From Terfezia claveryi (lineage: Eukaryota > Ascomycota > Pezizomycetes > Pezizales > Pezizaceae), in assembly GCA_015179025.1 (NCBI GenBank), contig WHUX01000002.1, positions 985,215 through 1,049,214 on the forward strand: a DNA stretch of 64,000 nt, read 5' to 3'. The notes under the pieces are model-generated. The model was not told the origin of the DNA and searched no databases. It saw only the letters and a list, made by a program, of their open reading frames with translations. The translations under genes were made by a program, and so were the position numbers. Below, piece after piece: positions 34,927-47,692 of this stretch (positions within the stretch are counted from its first letter, which is position 1; each line of letters starts with the position of its first letter).

Positions 34927-35137
34927 AACCCTTGTACGGCAGTAAACATGTATGCTGGCCGCGTGTTCTAGAAGTGCCAACCAGCTTGTTCTAGAACACT
35001 AGCTCTGCATCGGGCCTTCCGATATCATGACCGGATGGGATATCGGCGGGCACCGAGATGTCGCGGGCCAGCTCTTCCGCTTTCCAGCTCAGGCGTGTTT
35101 TGTTGCAGACTAAGCAGGTATACGTAGCGCTTGCACT

Positions 35138-35229
35138 TAGTCTGGTTGGCACGCTTTGCACTGCCCAGAAAATCCTACTATTTCTGCTTAGCGGCGGCCT
35201 CATCTCCGTTGCAGCAGCTAACCAGACTA
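35138..35229. repeat. 92-bp TAGTCTGGTT-ended element
   Basis: It begins TAGTCTGGTTGGCAC at 35138 and ends GCTAACCAGACTA at 35229. It lies inside a long reverse-strand open frame (34991-35455) that it does not interrupt; that frame contains a CLVC motif but is otherwise unrecognised. Confidence 0.6.
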
Positions 35230-36597
35230 GTCGACTCCCCAAAAGGTTGGTCGCAGCGAAAGCTTGTTTCTTATTCAATGCCATCAAATATGTGCACATG
35301 TCACCGTCACCGTCACTGTGCCGCCCAGAGGTTGCTTGTTGGCTATGGAGCACCATGGAAAAGCCAAATTCGTGGCCGAATAAGCCCACAGGGTTGTTGG
35401 AGAATTGTAGTTTTATTTCAGAAGATTCAGATCGCAATTGAATAGACAGTGCCAATCAGTAGAGCAAACAAACAATGCGTTGTTACCGCTAGGTACCGTA
35501 ATGGGCTTAGTCCCGTGCCACAGACTTAAAGTTCCATAGGTATAACTCCGTGGATCGCCCTGTCGTATTGTTATATTGTCGCGGGGTAAAAGAAACAGCA
35601 AACTCAGTGGGGGATAAGGCATGCAATGACCAAGACTATGGAAGCAGAAAAGCAAGCTGAACGGACGCCGGATTTGATTGGTAGGCTAGTATATATGGTT
35701 TTTAAGTTGTGTTGCAGGTGGCTTTTTTCATGGCACTGCCCCATTGCATCCTGGCTGCATATCATTAAACGTCGAGCAACAACCCCTTCGGTTTTACCGG
35801 TAAATGATTATGTAGAAGGTCCATTGTGCCAACCAGACTAAAGTCCATTGCTTGTCCCCTCATATAAAGATTGACCTTTTCTTCATATAGCTTGGTTATT
35901 GCGAAACGAGAACAGGTTATTATACTTGGGTTGCTTTGCATAGGGCCATTTTGTGAGTACCTAGCAGTAATGCGTGAGTGGCGGAGGTATTCTAGCCGGC
36001 TATTATTACAGTTCAATAGTATGTTAGTCTCGATTCAATAGTATGGCGCTGGGAAAATTGCATAGGTGCAACCTTCGAGTACAAAGAGAGGTGGATCGCC
36101 CTATTTGTAGTTTTTTGAACCCTCTGCACCAAAGTAGGTACTTGTACCTATACAAGGCTGTACCAACTCCAGTCCCACTCCAACACCTTTACCTGTCAGG
36201 AGCCTGGCTCATACACTCGTTACAGCACAGCCCGCCCCATCTCCCATCTCAACAAGTGGTGCAAACACGCCCTCCGTAGTCGGGCTCAAACAAAACACAA
36301 CCTCACAGACGTGAACACCTTACAGCACCCTTTTGATCACAACCCCAAAGAATCCGCTCATTGAGAATCCGATATATCAATAACAGAGGTAATTGCTAGA
36401 CGGTGAAAGGCGCCTGAACATTATCATCAGGCAACGCTGTTGTATGTTTGATTTACTGGTATTTTCTCAATAGGTAGGAGTTCCACACTGCCCTAAACAG
36501 TTTTTCCATATGATAGGTTTCAGCAGGAATAGGGGCCTTTTTACTGATCAGTCTTCTAGAGCTAATTCCCTCATTTCCCTACCTTCTCGACATCAAT
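35230..36597. other. intergenic region and pmc1 upstream region
   Basis: About 1.4 kb without a credible gene. A half-motif GTGCCAACCAGACTA is at 35826-35840. From about 36140 to 36560 the sequence is C-rich and then T-rich and probably holds the pmc1 promoter and leader. Confidence 0.4.
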
Positions 36598-39500
36598 ATG
36601 CCTGGAAACCCTGAGGGAGAGACACGGACCAGAGCTGCTCCACATACTACATTAGACACCTCATCAGTATGCAGCACAGCCTCCGTTTTCCTCTGCTGCC
36701 CTTATGCTAATGGTTTATTATTAGAACTTAATTCCAAAGGATGGGCCTGGAGATTCTGCGCCCGCACTGTCCCCCACTATACCTCAAGATACCCGTTCTG
36801 GAACGGGTGGAGGGGATAAATTCCTTCATGTACCAGGTACTCAATCACGTGGAGGGTCATTAGATGCACCTCTTACGCCTTCGTCTTTAGATGGAGATAC
36901 TCTTATGGCGTTCTCAAGCGGTAATGGGGTGAAACCATCTCGTGAGGAGGATGAGGACTTCCTCAAGCCGGATCCGGGCAGCGAAGCGGAATTCCACGTT
37001 GACAATAACAAGTTTGCATTTTCACCCGGTCAGCTTGCAAAACTAGTTAACCCTAAATCACACGGTGCTTTCAAAGCCCTGGGCGGCCTCGTGGGTTTAG
37101 AGAAGGGGTTACGGACGAATCGCGAAACTGGTTTGAGTCTGGATGAACACACCTTTGTCGACTCAATTTCATTTCAGGAAGCTACAGGTGAAGCTACAGG
37201 CCCCGCCGCTGGAAGTACACCTACAGCGGAGTCCGGAACATCCTATGAAGATCGAATCAGGTGCTTTGGGGAAAACGTTTTACCAGAGAAACAGGCAAAG
37301 ACGATCTGGAAACTTATGTGGATTGCATTCAACGACAAGATTTTGATTCTCTTATCGTTCGCTGCTGTAATTTCACTGGCGCTGGGCTTATACCAAACAT
37401 TTGGCGTTCAGCATAAGGAAGGTGCAGCTAAGGTTGAATGGGTTGAAGGAGTGGCTATTATCGTCGCTATCTTGATTGTTGTTATGGTTGGTGCTGGAAA
37501 TGATTGGCAAAAGGAGCGGCAGTTCGTGAAACTCAACAAAAAGGTAAGTTTGGAGGAGACTATAACATATAATAAACTTGGGAGTGAAATAGTTAATGCT
37601 AACTTTCTCACTCTGTGCTATAGAAAGAAGATCGTGTTATTGATGTCACTCGCTCAGGTAAAGAGATGCAGATTTCTGTCTATAAAGTCCTTGTTGGTGA
37701 TGTTGTGCATCTCAAACCTGGTGACTTAATCCCTGTTGATGGGATCTTTATTTTCGGTCATGGTGTCAAGTGTGACGAGTCTTCTGCCACTGGTGAGTCG
37801 GACCAAATGAAGAAAACTGCTGCCGATGAGGTCTGGAAGCAAATACAGAACGGTGGATCGTACGAAAAACTGGACTGCTTTATCATTTCTGGCAGTAAAG
37901 TGCTTGAGGGTGTCGGTTCATTCCTTGTTACAAGTGTTGGTACACACAGCAGTTACGGCAAAACGATGATGGCTCTTCGAGAGGATACCGACGCTACCCC
38001 ATTGCAGATGAAATTGAATAACCTCGCCGAGGCTATCGCGAAGCTTGGTGGCGGATCTGCGTTACTCTTATTCATTGTTCTGCTGATTCGTTTCTTGATC
38101 AATCTCAGGGGAAATGATGCTACTGGTGATGAGAAAGGGCAGAACTTCATGCGCATTCTTATCACATCGATTACCGTTGTTGTTGTTGCGGTGCCTGAAG
38201 GTCTTCCGCTCGCTGTCACCCTGGCGCTGGCATTTGCGACCACCCGTATGCTGAGAGACAACAACTTGGTTAGGGTACTTCGCGCATGTGAGACTATGGG
38301 CAATGCTACAACTGTGTGCTCTGACAAGACTGGTACTTTGACTCAAAACAAAATGACTGTTGTCGCGGGTACGCTTGGCCTTCAAGTATCCTTTGGACCT
38401 GAATGGGATTTCACCCTTGACGAAGACGCAAAAGAGGTGGAAGAAAAGAAGGAGTATAATTTACCTGTCGTTCTTAATATCGGCGATGCCAGGGACAAAC
38501 TTTCTAGCGACGTCAAGGATGTATTGCTTCAGAGCATAGTTTCCAACTCGACGGCATTTGAAGAAACAAATGGTGGAACTGAATTTATTGGATCCAAGAC
38601 TGAAACGGCACTCTTGGGGTACGCCCGCGACTACCTGGGCATGGGTCCTTTGGCAGCAGAGCGCGCAAACTCTGCAATTGTTCAACTGATTCCCTTTGAC
38701 TCCGGACGAAAATGTATGGGAGCTGTAGTCAAACTCCCTAGTGGGACCTACCGTTTATATGTCAAAGGAGCCTCAGAAATTCTTCTTACCCAATGTACAC
38801 GCCTTATCACTGATCCTAGCGGGCAACTTGGTGAGACTGAACTTACTAGTGATAATCGCGACTCTATCAATGAGATAATTGTTCAGTATGCAACACGTTC
38901 CCTTCGCACTATTGGCCTTGTCTACAGGGATTTCCCACAATGGCCACCCGAAGGTGCTCGCGCTCAATCAGAGAATCCAACGCAGGCTGAGTTTGCTGAT
39001 GTTTTCTGCGAAATGACTTTCTTTGGCATTGTCGGTATTCAAGACCCATTGCGCTTTGGCGTCAAGGAGGCTGTGGATGACTGTCGACATGCCGGCGTGG
39101 TCGTTAGGATGGTCACTGGTGACAATGTCATGACAGCGAAGGCTATCGCCAGAGACTGCGGCATCCTGCAAGCTGGTGGAATAGTGATGGAAGGGCCTAA
39201 ATTCAGACAGCTTAGCGCTACGGAAATGGAGCAAGTGATCCCTAGACTACAGGTTCTAGCCAGATCAAGCCCCGAGGATAAACGAATCCTAGTCAAGAAA
39301 TTAAAAGAGCTTGGTGAGACAGTAGCTGTCACTGGTGATGGTACAAACGATGGACCGGCTTTGAAAACTGCGGACGTTGGTTTCTCTATGGGTATAGCTG
39401 GTACGGAAGTTGCTAAAGAGGCCTCTGCTATCATTCTCATGGATGACAACTTCGCATCAATTGTCAAAGCTATCATGTGGGGTCGCGCCGTCAATGATGC

Positions 39501-40637
39501 CGTAAAGAAATTTTTACAGGTGAGTAAAGTGGCGTATTATTTCAGGAAATTCCGATTAACTGACATAATGTGTTCTAGTTCCAACTTACTGTCAATATCA
39601 CCGCCGTGCTCACAACGTTCATAACAGCAGTGGCAAGCAACGAGGAAAAGAGCGTTTTGACTGCTGTGCAGCTTCTCTGGGTCAACTTAATCATGGATAC
39701 CTTTGCTGCGTTGGCCCTCGCCACTGATCCACCCACCAGGAGCATTCTCAACCGAAAGCCGGAAGCAAAATCTGCCCCTCTAATTACCGTAAATATGTGG
39801 AAGATGATTCTCGGTCAATCCATCTATCAACTTGTAGTAGCTTTGGTGTTGCACTTTGCTGGACCTTCGATCTTGGGGTACCACACAGAGGATGAGTTGT
39901 TGAGAATGAAAGCACTGGTCTTCAACACTTTTGTCTGGCTACAGATCTTCAATCAGTACAATAATCGTCGCCTTGACAATAATTTCAATATCTTTGAGGG
40001 CATCACCCGCAATTGGTTTTTCATTGGTATCAATATTATCATGATTGGTGGCCAGATTATGATCATCTTCATTGGAAGTGTTGCTTTCTCCGTTACCAGG
40101 CTTAATGGCGTTGAGTGGGCTATTTCGATTATTCTTGGCGCAATCTCCTTGCCGGTTGCTGTCGTCATTCGTTTGGTTCCAGACAGTTTGTTGGAATCTA
40201 TTATTCCGGACTGGATGTTGAGGAAAGATGCAAACGTCTATGTCTCTCATAACGAAAGATTCGAGTGGAGCAAGCCATACATGGACATTCACGAAGAGCT
40301 CTCTTTCCTCAAGACTATACGTGGAGGAAGAATCAACCAGTTGAGGTGGAAAGGCCGGATGGCTGTTGAGCACATTCCTGGATTCCGACCATCAGCTCCA
40401 TCCTCTCCAACTGTTGATGAGGTTGGGCAACAGCAGCCTCCTCCATCCCCAGGCTCATTCACTCGCCGGAGATCAAGGTCCAACTCTGCGTTTGGGACTA
40501 TGGTAGCAGTTCTTCCAGGTGTCGTCGCTGGAGGCATCGGGGGCTCATCTCCGGTAGATCGGAATATAAATGTCCAGTTCCCTGGCACAGGCTCCGAAAA
40601 ACAACCAAAGCCAGCACCCTCAGAAAATATTGCATAG
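36598..40637 (+). CDS. pmc1: vacuolar-type P-type Ca2+-ATPase Pmc1
   Basis: Four exons (36598-36666, 36740-37543, 37624-39519, 39579-40637) close to 1,275 residues, normal for the PMCA group. After a long polar N-terminus come M1-M2, the actuator loop with TGES (residues about 347-350), the M4 signature VPEGLPLAVTLALA, the phosphorylation site CSDKTGTLTQ (Asp525), the nucleotide domain, and the hinge motif TGDGTNDGP (about 861-869), then six C-terminal membrane segments and a Pro/Ser-rich tail. It pumps Ca2+ out of the cytosol, in yeast into the vacuole, and is induced through calcineurin (family knowledge). All catalytic motifs are intact. Whether this paralogue is vacuolar or plasma-membrane cannot be told from sequence alone. 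Confidence 0.95.
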
Positions 40638-42046
40638 AGAGTACACTTGATGAAGTCTCTGGATATGTAGGTTTTACTTCTTCACTTCGGGCAGGCGTTC
40701 GAGGGCTTGTTTTAATAATTTTTTGAAATTTCTTAGTTTTCCCAATTCCCAATTCCCAATTCCCAGGGCCCTGACTCTTTTCTTTTATTGTCCATTTTAG
40801 TGGAGGCCTTTTAATTGTACAGTACTGTCCCAGTTTAAGGATTGCAATGATATGGGAAATTCAGAGTCAAGAATGAGCTTCGGACTCAGGGTAATGGGTA
40901 ATGGCGGTGATAAGAAGGCACAGAGTATAGTTTCCTTTTTTTTTTTGTTGATTATTCACGAAATCAGATGGGTAGCTCATATGGTTACTGAGGGACAACC
41001 GGGCATGAGGGTAAATGCACGAGGGTACAATAGAAAGAGGGAAACGGGATATGGGTAGGAGACAATGCTCAGGTTATGCATGTTATTCTGCCTTTCCAAG
41101 CATTCGCGTTTCCCTACCGTAGTATATAGTATATGTACTTTTAAGCTGCTAATCTAGCCCCCACGGTCCCCTAACTGCAAGAAATTGCTGAGAATAGATC
41201 GTGCGGAACTCGGTTTATAAGTTTGGGCTAGCGGTTAATGATAAGAAGTGTAACTTGACATGACAAGGGTCTGAACTCCAAGCTCTCACCGGCCAAACCC
41301 TTCTTCCCCTTTTCTTCTTCACACTGTTTTATAGCTTCTTGCGGAAAAATGCCAGAATTTTAATGCCTGGAGAAAGACCAGAAGCAAGAGTTCACAGTGT
41401 TTCAGCTTCTTGATGCGTTGTGAATTTGAGTTGTATAAGTACAGTAGGATTCCAAAACAGTTATGACTTTTGTCTGTCTGCTGGGTTTTTGCCTGCAAAA
41501 ATACCCCTCTGGTTATGCGGCGTCTCTTAGCACATAGTGTGCGTGGGAAAGTTATGGCACGCCATCGCTACTGTACATATTCTGCACAATAACTCAATAA
41601 ATTCAATATCCGTAGTCATGTGTTCACTCTGACAGTTTTTTACATAAAACTGCTGACTTGCGTAAAACCAACCACTCACAGCCATAGGAGTACAGTTTAC
41701 TACAACACCAAGGAGAAAAAAAATATGAGAAGCATTCAACATATTGGAAGCTCCTTAAGGGCGCTTACTGTAATCTGAAAATATGAAATACCAAGAGGGG
41801 AGCTTTCGCCATTTTGGAATGTATTTGCTGAACGTGGGTCTTCCAAATTCGACATGGTGTAGTCCTTAAGTGACTTGAGCCAGCGCATGTTATGTTTTCA
41901 TTGCGATAGTTCTTGCATTCATCTCTTCATGGGTTTCCGATTGATTTTCTAGACAGTATATCCGCCCTATAGCTAAAGATACACCTTTACATCAGACACC
42001 CTTGTCATCTATGGCCATCCATCCTTGAAAGGAATAAGATCCCCCA
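40638..42046. other. convergent intergenic region
   Basis: About 1.4 kb between the pmc1 and orc1 stops. The tandem-like AATTCCC at 40742-40763 is noted. The only coding candidate is a 71-residue reverse-strand frame at 41527-41742 (see findings). Otherwise nothing is recognised. Confidence 0.45.
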
Positions 42047-44603
42047 TTAAGAGCCAATCATTCGCCCTACCTCCCTATCATCACGTAGCGCGGACAAAAC
42101 CTCCTCCTCCCCAACGTTTAGCCTCACTCTTCCCGCTCGTTCCCCTTTTTTCATCTCCAACCCTAAAACGCCGGCCTCCATTAACATTATAGCAGCGCTC
42201 ATCAGCCCTGCTACTCTGCCCCCGCCTACAACACCCTTTCCTCCAATAACCTCAGTAGATAGTAACATTTCTTCAATTTTAGAATCCCCGGCCATCTTCG
42301 CCATCCTCTCTGCCTCGTCAATAACATCCGCCATAATGTTCTCCCCTACCCCAGAGCGGCGAATCCTCGCAAGTATAGCAGCAAGAAATACTTTTGCTGC
42401 GAGAGGTAGGTGGTGGAGGTATTGCTGCAGTGGGGATGAGGTGGCTTCATTAATTGCCTGCTTGATTACAGCAATAGTAACTCTTCCCTGGCCCTGAGGG
42501 CCAATAGGCCTGGCTTTGGTTGAGGATTGTAGGAAGTTAATTGGGCCTCGACCCCGCTTGCTTGGGGTGCCAGGTATTAACGTACTATCTGCTTTTCCAG
42601 AAGCGTATTCCACGATTTCAACGGCACGGCGGCATATATCGAGAGCTCGACGGGCGTCACCACTTACAGCCGCAACTTTTCGGCTGGCGAATTGAATGGC
42701 GTCAGAGTCAACGATGTTACCTGGGACACCTCCAAGACGAGATTGGATGATCTTCATCAATTGATCGTGGGTGTATCCAGGGAATGTGATACGGGTAAGT
42801 CCTGTGAGAAAAACTTTGTTAGCGGTATGTCCTAAGGAGGATGGTAAATTGAGGGTAATCCAAAGCCTACCCAATCTACTACTGATCTTATTGCTCAACG
42901 TCCGCTCAGGTAAATCCATAGTGTTCGCCACAGCAAGGACAATAAGCCTAGAATGCCTAACACCGGGCCAGTTGAAAAAATTGTACATGACACCTTGATT
43001 TTTCGTGACAAGCTGATCCAGCTCATCCATGAGAACCACACAAGGTACCCGCCTTGGGCTCGGCGTTGAGAACTCTACCTCTAGCAAGGCTAATGCATGA
43101 GCCGGGGTGACTCTCTCCCCTTTTATAGCCTCCCAGAGCAAACTGTAGCTCTGATGTGGGTCTGCGATCTTCATCCCATTGATTTCGACGAAGATAAAAT
43201 CATCTAGTTCTTCCAGAGCCACAGACGCTTGAAGTTGTGCTATGACTTCTCGGACTGTAGCGGTCTTCCCAGTGCCAGGAGTGCCAGAGATGTAGATACA
43301 TGAACCAGAGCCCTCAGAGATAGCATCTTCCAGGTGGGCGTAAACTTCGGAGAACTCGGCTTCTCGGCAGGGTAAGGATGCAGGAACGGCGGAGACGTGG
43401 AGCCGGTTGCGGGCGAGGGCATAGGGCGAGTCAAGGAGGTTTGTAGGGAGGATACGGGTGCCAAGTGGGGTAAATTCTAGGGCCTTTTTGATAACCACGC
43501 TGCGAGATCATGAGCAACGAACATGTAGAGGTCGTGTGACATACCGTTTATGTGTCGGTGTGGTAAACTTGGATAATGGGGTTCGTCTTGAGGGTGTGGC
43601 TGCAGCACTTGTCTTTTGTCTCTTTCTTGGTGTGCGTGGGTTATTGGAATCATCTAGTTCATCAAAGTCGGAATCCTGACCAATGGTCAGCACGGACCGC
43701 ACACATTGAGCTCGATGCAGAGATACGTACCTTTTCTATAAAGTCATCACCAAGGCGTGGACTCTCTCTATATGGTATTATGGGCCTGTGCCTTCCTTTC
43801 CTTGTCAACTTGGTCTCATCGGATATTTTCCGGACTATCATGTCAATATCCGTCCCTCTGCCTTTATATATATCTTCCCATATGAATTCCTCCGTATATG
43901 TTGCAGTCCGGGGCGCACACCCTCTTCTACAGATAAATACCTTGCCATATTGCTTAGAGTTCTTTTGAACACCGTTGGGATATTGCTCCTGGTATTTTTG
44001 TTGTGACAGGATAATGGCCCTTCCGTTGATTGAATATAATGGGATTTTGTTCCAGCTGGGATTGATATACAACTCATGCTGGCCTCTCTGTCAGTACATA
44101 AAACAAAAAACAACATAAAGAAGTAGTCAAAGAGGATTGGAAAGGCATACAGGAACGTAGTCTGTGCGTTTATTCTTGCTTTTGATTTCGAACTCGGTAG
44201 AAAACCACATCACATTGCACTCCATCTCGCCGTCTTCTTCAGTAAACTCACATGCCATACCAACGTATGCCTCACCAGAGAGCCCCTCCCCCTTAATGAG
44301 CAAACAGTCACCAATCTGACATTCAAAGCGGTTCCCTATTTTCGCCCCGATTATCTTTCGCGATTTCGCCTCCCGCTGCGACCGCCGCTTCTTACTCGGG
44401 GTATTCGTTGGCGAATCATCGTCTGGGGTATTCGGGTCCGCTAGGCCGCCGTAGATCCACTCCCATGGCACGTCCTCGTCCCCCAGCTCGTCATCCGAAT
44501 CTTCTCTGGCTACACCTCGCAGTAGCTTTCTGGCGTGATCGATGTTTGCCTTTTTTTTGGGAGGAGTACCGTGTATTAAGAAATTTCCATTCTTTGGCGG
44601 CAT
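42047..44603 (-). CDS. orc1: origin recognition complex subunit 1
   Basis: Five exons (44603-44151, 44078-43731, 43675-43545, 43499-42871, 42801-42047) close in frame to 771 residues. The N-terminal half holds a BAH domain (residues roughly 85-245, with FECQIGDCLLIKGE and ELYINPSWNKIPLYSINGRA), which in Orc1 contacts nucleosomes. A basic linker follows, then the AAA+ ATPase with Walker A GTPGTGKT (about 383-390), Walker B VVLMDELDQL (Asp-Glu about 469-470) and an Orc1-type C-terminal winged-helix region. Orc1 is the ATP-binding subunit of ORC that loads MCM at origins (family knowledge). Key residues are present. It is transcribed divergently from the next gene with only 260 bp between the starts. 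Confidence 0.93.
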
Positions 44604-44863
44604 TCTGGCTTGATCTTTACTGGGTAGCCGAAATATAAGCAATTGAAGCTCTTATTGAGTATTCTGGGGAGACTAAAGCATTTGCCGCAAACGCGATGGA
44701 AGGGTTGCCACGTTCCACCACCTTATCTTGGCAGCATTTTGCTCAGGATAGGCCCCCACAGTGACCTACAACCCGTATATACCCCACCAACCTTCCAATC
44801 CATTCCCAGCCTACTACATCATCCTAAGTTAGTCTTCCTACAATTTGTTACGAAAATAAGAAG
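44604..44863. promoter_or_regulatory. bidirectional promoter region
   Basis: The 260 bp between the divergent start codons of orc1 and the next gene must contain both promoters. No specific binding site is claimed. Confidence 0.5.
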
Positions 44864-47692
44864 ATGGCAGCACCTGGGAAGGGCAAAGGGAAATCCAAAG
44901 ATTTCGACTTTGAGTTCAGTGGTGCAAGAAAATGGAGAGCCTACGCTGAAGAGGCTGCTGCTGCTTCTGGTTCAAAGGTGCAGACATCTACGGAAAGCTC
45001 AACGGCTCAGCCAACAACAGCGACAGCAACAACGACGACCACGACGACCACAACAACAACAGCTACAGCGATAGCAACAACAGCAACACCACAAACAGAA
45101 TCGCAGCCAGATCCAGTCGTACCTCCTACTGTCCCTTCTCAGGCTTATACAGTTGTTTCGTATGCCCGGCCTGGTAGATCAAACCCGGGTCGGCATTCAC
45201 ACCAACCTCAGTCTGGGCAGCCTGGGAGGTTTAATGCATTACCTGATATCCAAGCAATCAACAGGAGGCGGGATCATGACGTTTCCCCGGAGGGAATCAT
45301 TCTGGACAATGAGGCACACCAGAGGGCAAGGGCTGGAGAACCACCAGATGGTAAATTTTAGTTTTCTAGTATTCTCTCGTCTAGATGGCATTTACTAACC
45401 TTGCAACCATCTCAGATCTCTACAACTTCTCCCTGTTCTTCCCCGATGGATTCAAAGGGAAGTTTTATGGCCCAAGAGTAAGTTCCAAGAATCTCGTATA
45501 TAGAGTCGATAACTAAAGAATAATCACAGGATGTAAATTTGTCTTATATTGCCGCCAAAACCGATACATATATTGCACCTTCAGCGTTGGATATACATGT
45601 ATGTGATCTAGCGAGATTTCGCGGATATTTGTTTATGTCTGACATCCTATATTGTAGACTGTGGAAATGTGGGGCCCACGGGAGGGGATAGAAGAAGCAA
45701 AAGAAGATTTGTACAAACTTGGGCAGTTTGCTTTGAGAAGCACTAGATTGGGCATAGTAACCGCGAAAGAGAAGTTTGGGAAAACCAATGCCCCTCCTAC
45801 GGAGGTTCAGGCGGAGAGGATAGCCAAAAGTCAGTCCGTGGAAGCTAAGCGACAGCATTACAAACAAGCCCCGGAAGATCTTACTCCCTTTCCAGTGATT
45901 GTGCGTGCCCACCGCTCTTCCAGTTTTTATGCGCAAGCTGACGGTTATCTAGGGTGTTTTTAGCTGGCCAGAAGAACCTAAGTAAGTGCCTCGTTATTTC
46001 TGTGAAGGATGCATCTAACATCCCAAATTAGTCCTCAAAATGCACTGGGAATGAATACAGAGGCCATTGATTCTATCAGGTCCGACCACGAGTGCCATAT
46101 CGATTACGTGCGTAAAACACAGTCGTTTCACGTATACGGAATGAAGACTGCAAACGTCCAGGAAGCTCTCGACCGCATCCATGGAGTTTTGTGCGAAATA
46201 GCAATGAAGAACCGATGTCTTGGTGCAACGGCAACTAGGGTTCACATGGTGGTGCCTCCGACCTCCGAGCAACTCCTGATGAGCGTACATCTTGATGGCA
46301 ATCATAATCTTAAAGATCGTCAGATTACTGTCAAGCGTCTACCTGAGAACGGAGGGGTTCAGTGCCATCTTACAGGCCGCAAGCCTCCTCAGAGAGCCCT
46401 TGCAACATGGGGAAAGAAAAGGGAAACTCTCTTGAAAGCGAATTCAGCATTTTTGAGGAAAGTAGTGCAGAGGGGTCTCGATGATACACTATATTGCAGA
46501 GCCCATGTGGTCATGAAAGTGAACTTTGGGACTCTCGTCCTATTTGGGTACCAGAGACCTGCCGGTAACTCTACCTCTCATGATACTCCGTACTTCATGG
46601 AGATGATGAGGGGCCAGGGTATTCAAGCAGAACTCCTCCGCCAGTAAGCACCCCCCCAATAAAAAAACATCACTGGAAGAAATATCTAACGGGTAGCAAT
46701 GAAGTATTGGATCCATGAACGTCGCAAAAGAGTTGATATCTATCTGTCGTACGCGCGATGAGATATTCATCCCTATCCACAAAAACTCTCCATATATTCT
46801 AGGCCGCCCGGAGATGATATACACTGCCACTTTTGCGTTGACGTTGAGTGACAGTTCCAGCTCTACTGAGATACGCCTGGAATGCCAATTCGGCAACGAG
46901 GAGATTGTAGGAAACAAGCAGCAATTCCAGATAATCCACTGGAGCTGGCTCAGCACTCCTAGCCATGGTCACCAGTACAAACCTTCCCATGATAGTGAGG
47001 GCGCGTACAAGAGAAAAGGGCCTCTTGATATTAAGGTCCTTGACCTTGCAGAAAACTTGGCTTGGCAGTTGGAGATCTCAAGCTATTCCAGGCTTCCACA
47101 AGCAGAGTTATACCCTATATTCAACGACTTTATCCACAATGTAACCTTAGATGTACCTTTACCAACCCCGGCAGATCGGGAAGAAGGACCCGTGCCATTG
47201 ATGAATTTTGTGAATCTTCACGGTCTCGATGTGGAATCGGTTTGTGTAAAGACCAAATTCCAATGGTATATCAGCACCACGCCTTATATTTTTGAAGTCA
47301 CGAAGTATGACTTCTATCTCACCCCGAGGCATACGCCAGAGGGTGTATCTGCCAATGTTAAGGGAATCGTCCCCGACACGAGATGGGGTGCAAGCTTAAC
47401 CTCACAACAGTGGATAGATAAGCTCGGAGCCCAATGGAGCCTTCCAATTGGATGTCGCGGTGCGTGGAAGCCTGCGATCAGCGCATTTTTCAAACCAACG
47501 AAGGTGGGAGGGCTCAATGATCCTCTGATCGATGGAAAACCTAAGGAGAGAGCCGAGTGGGCAGAGGATGGGTTCAAAGAATTTGAGGGTAGGATTAAGG
47601 AATGCCTAGAATTAATTGTGAAGGCAAAGAAGAGCTCAAAAAGGCGTGCAGAGATGGCTAAGAGAGGGGTGCATGAGGATGATATGGATTAG
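44864..47692 (+). CDS. conserved fungal protein of unknown function, KH-like segment
   Basis: Seven exons (44864-45350, 45416-45477, 45530-45598, 45658-45900, 45953-45981, 46032-46643, 46705-47692) close in frame to 829 residues. The N-terminus is basic (GKGKGKSKDFDFEFSG), followed by a Thr/Ala repeat tract made of ACN codons (about 45013-45095). A segment spread over exons 2-4 (YGPR, then SYIAAKTDTYIA, then VEMWGPREGIEEAKEDL) has the alternating glycine and hydrophobic pattern of KH-like RNA-binding folds; that is inference. The remaining 550 residues look conserved and globular but I recognise no named domain. The C-terminus is Lys/Arg-rich then acidic. All splice junctions agree in phase, so the model is solid even though the function is unknown. 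Confidence 0.8.
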
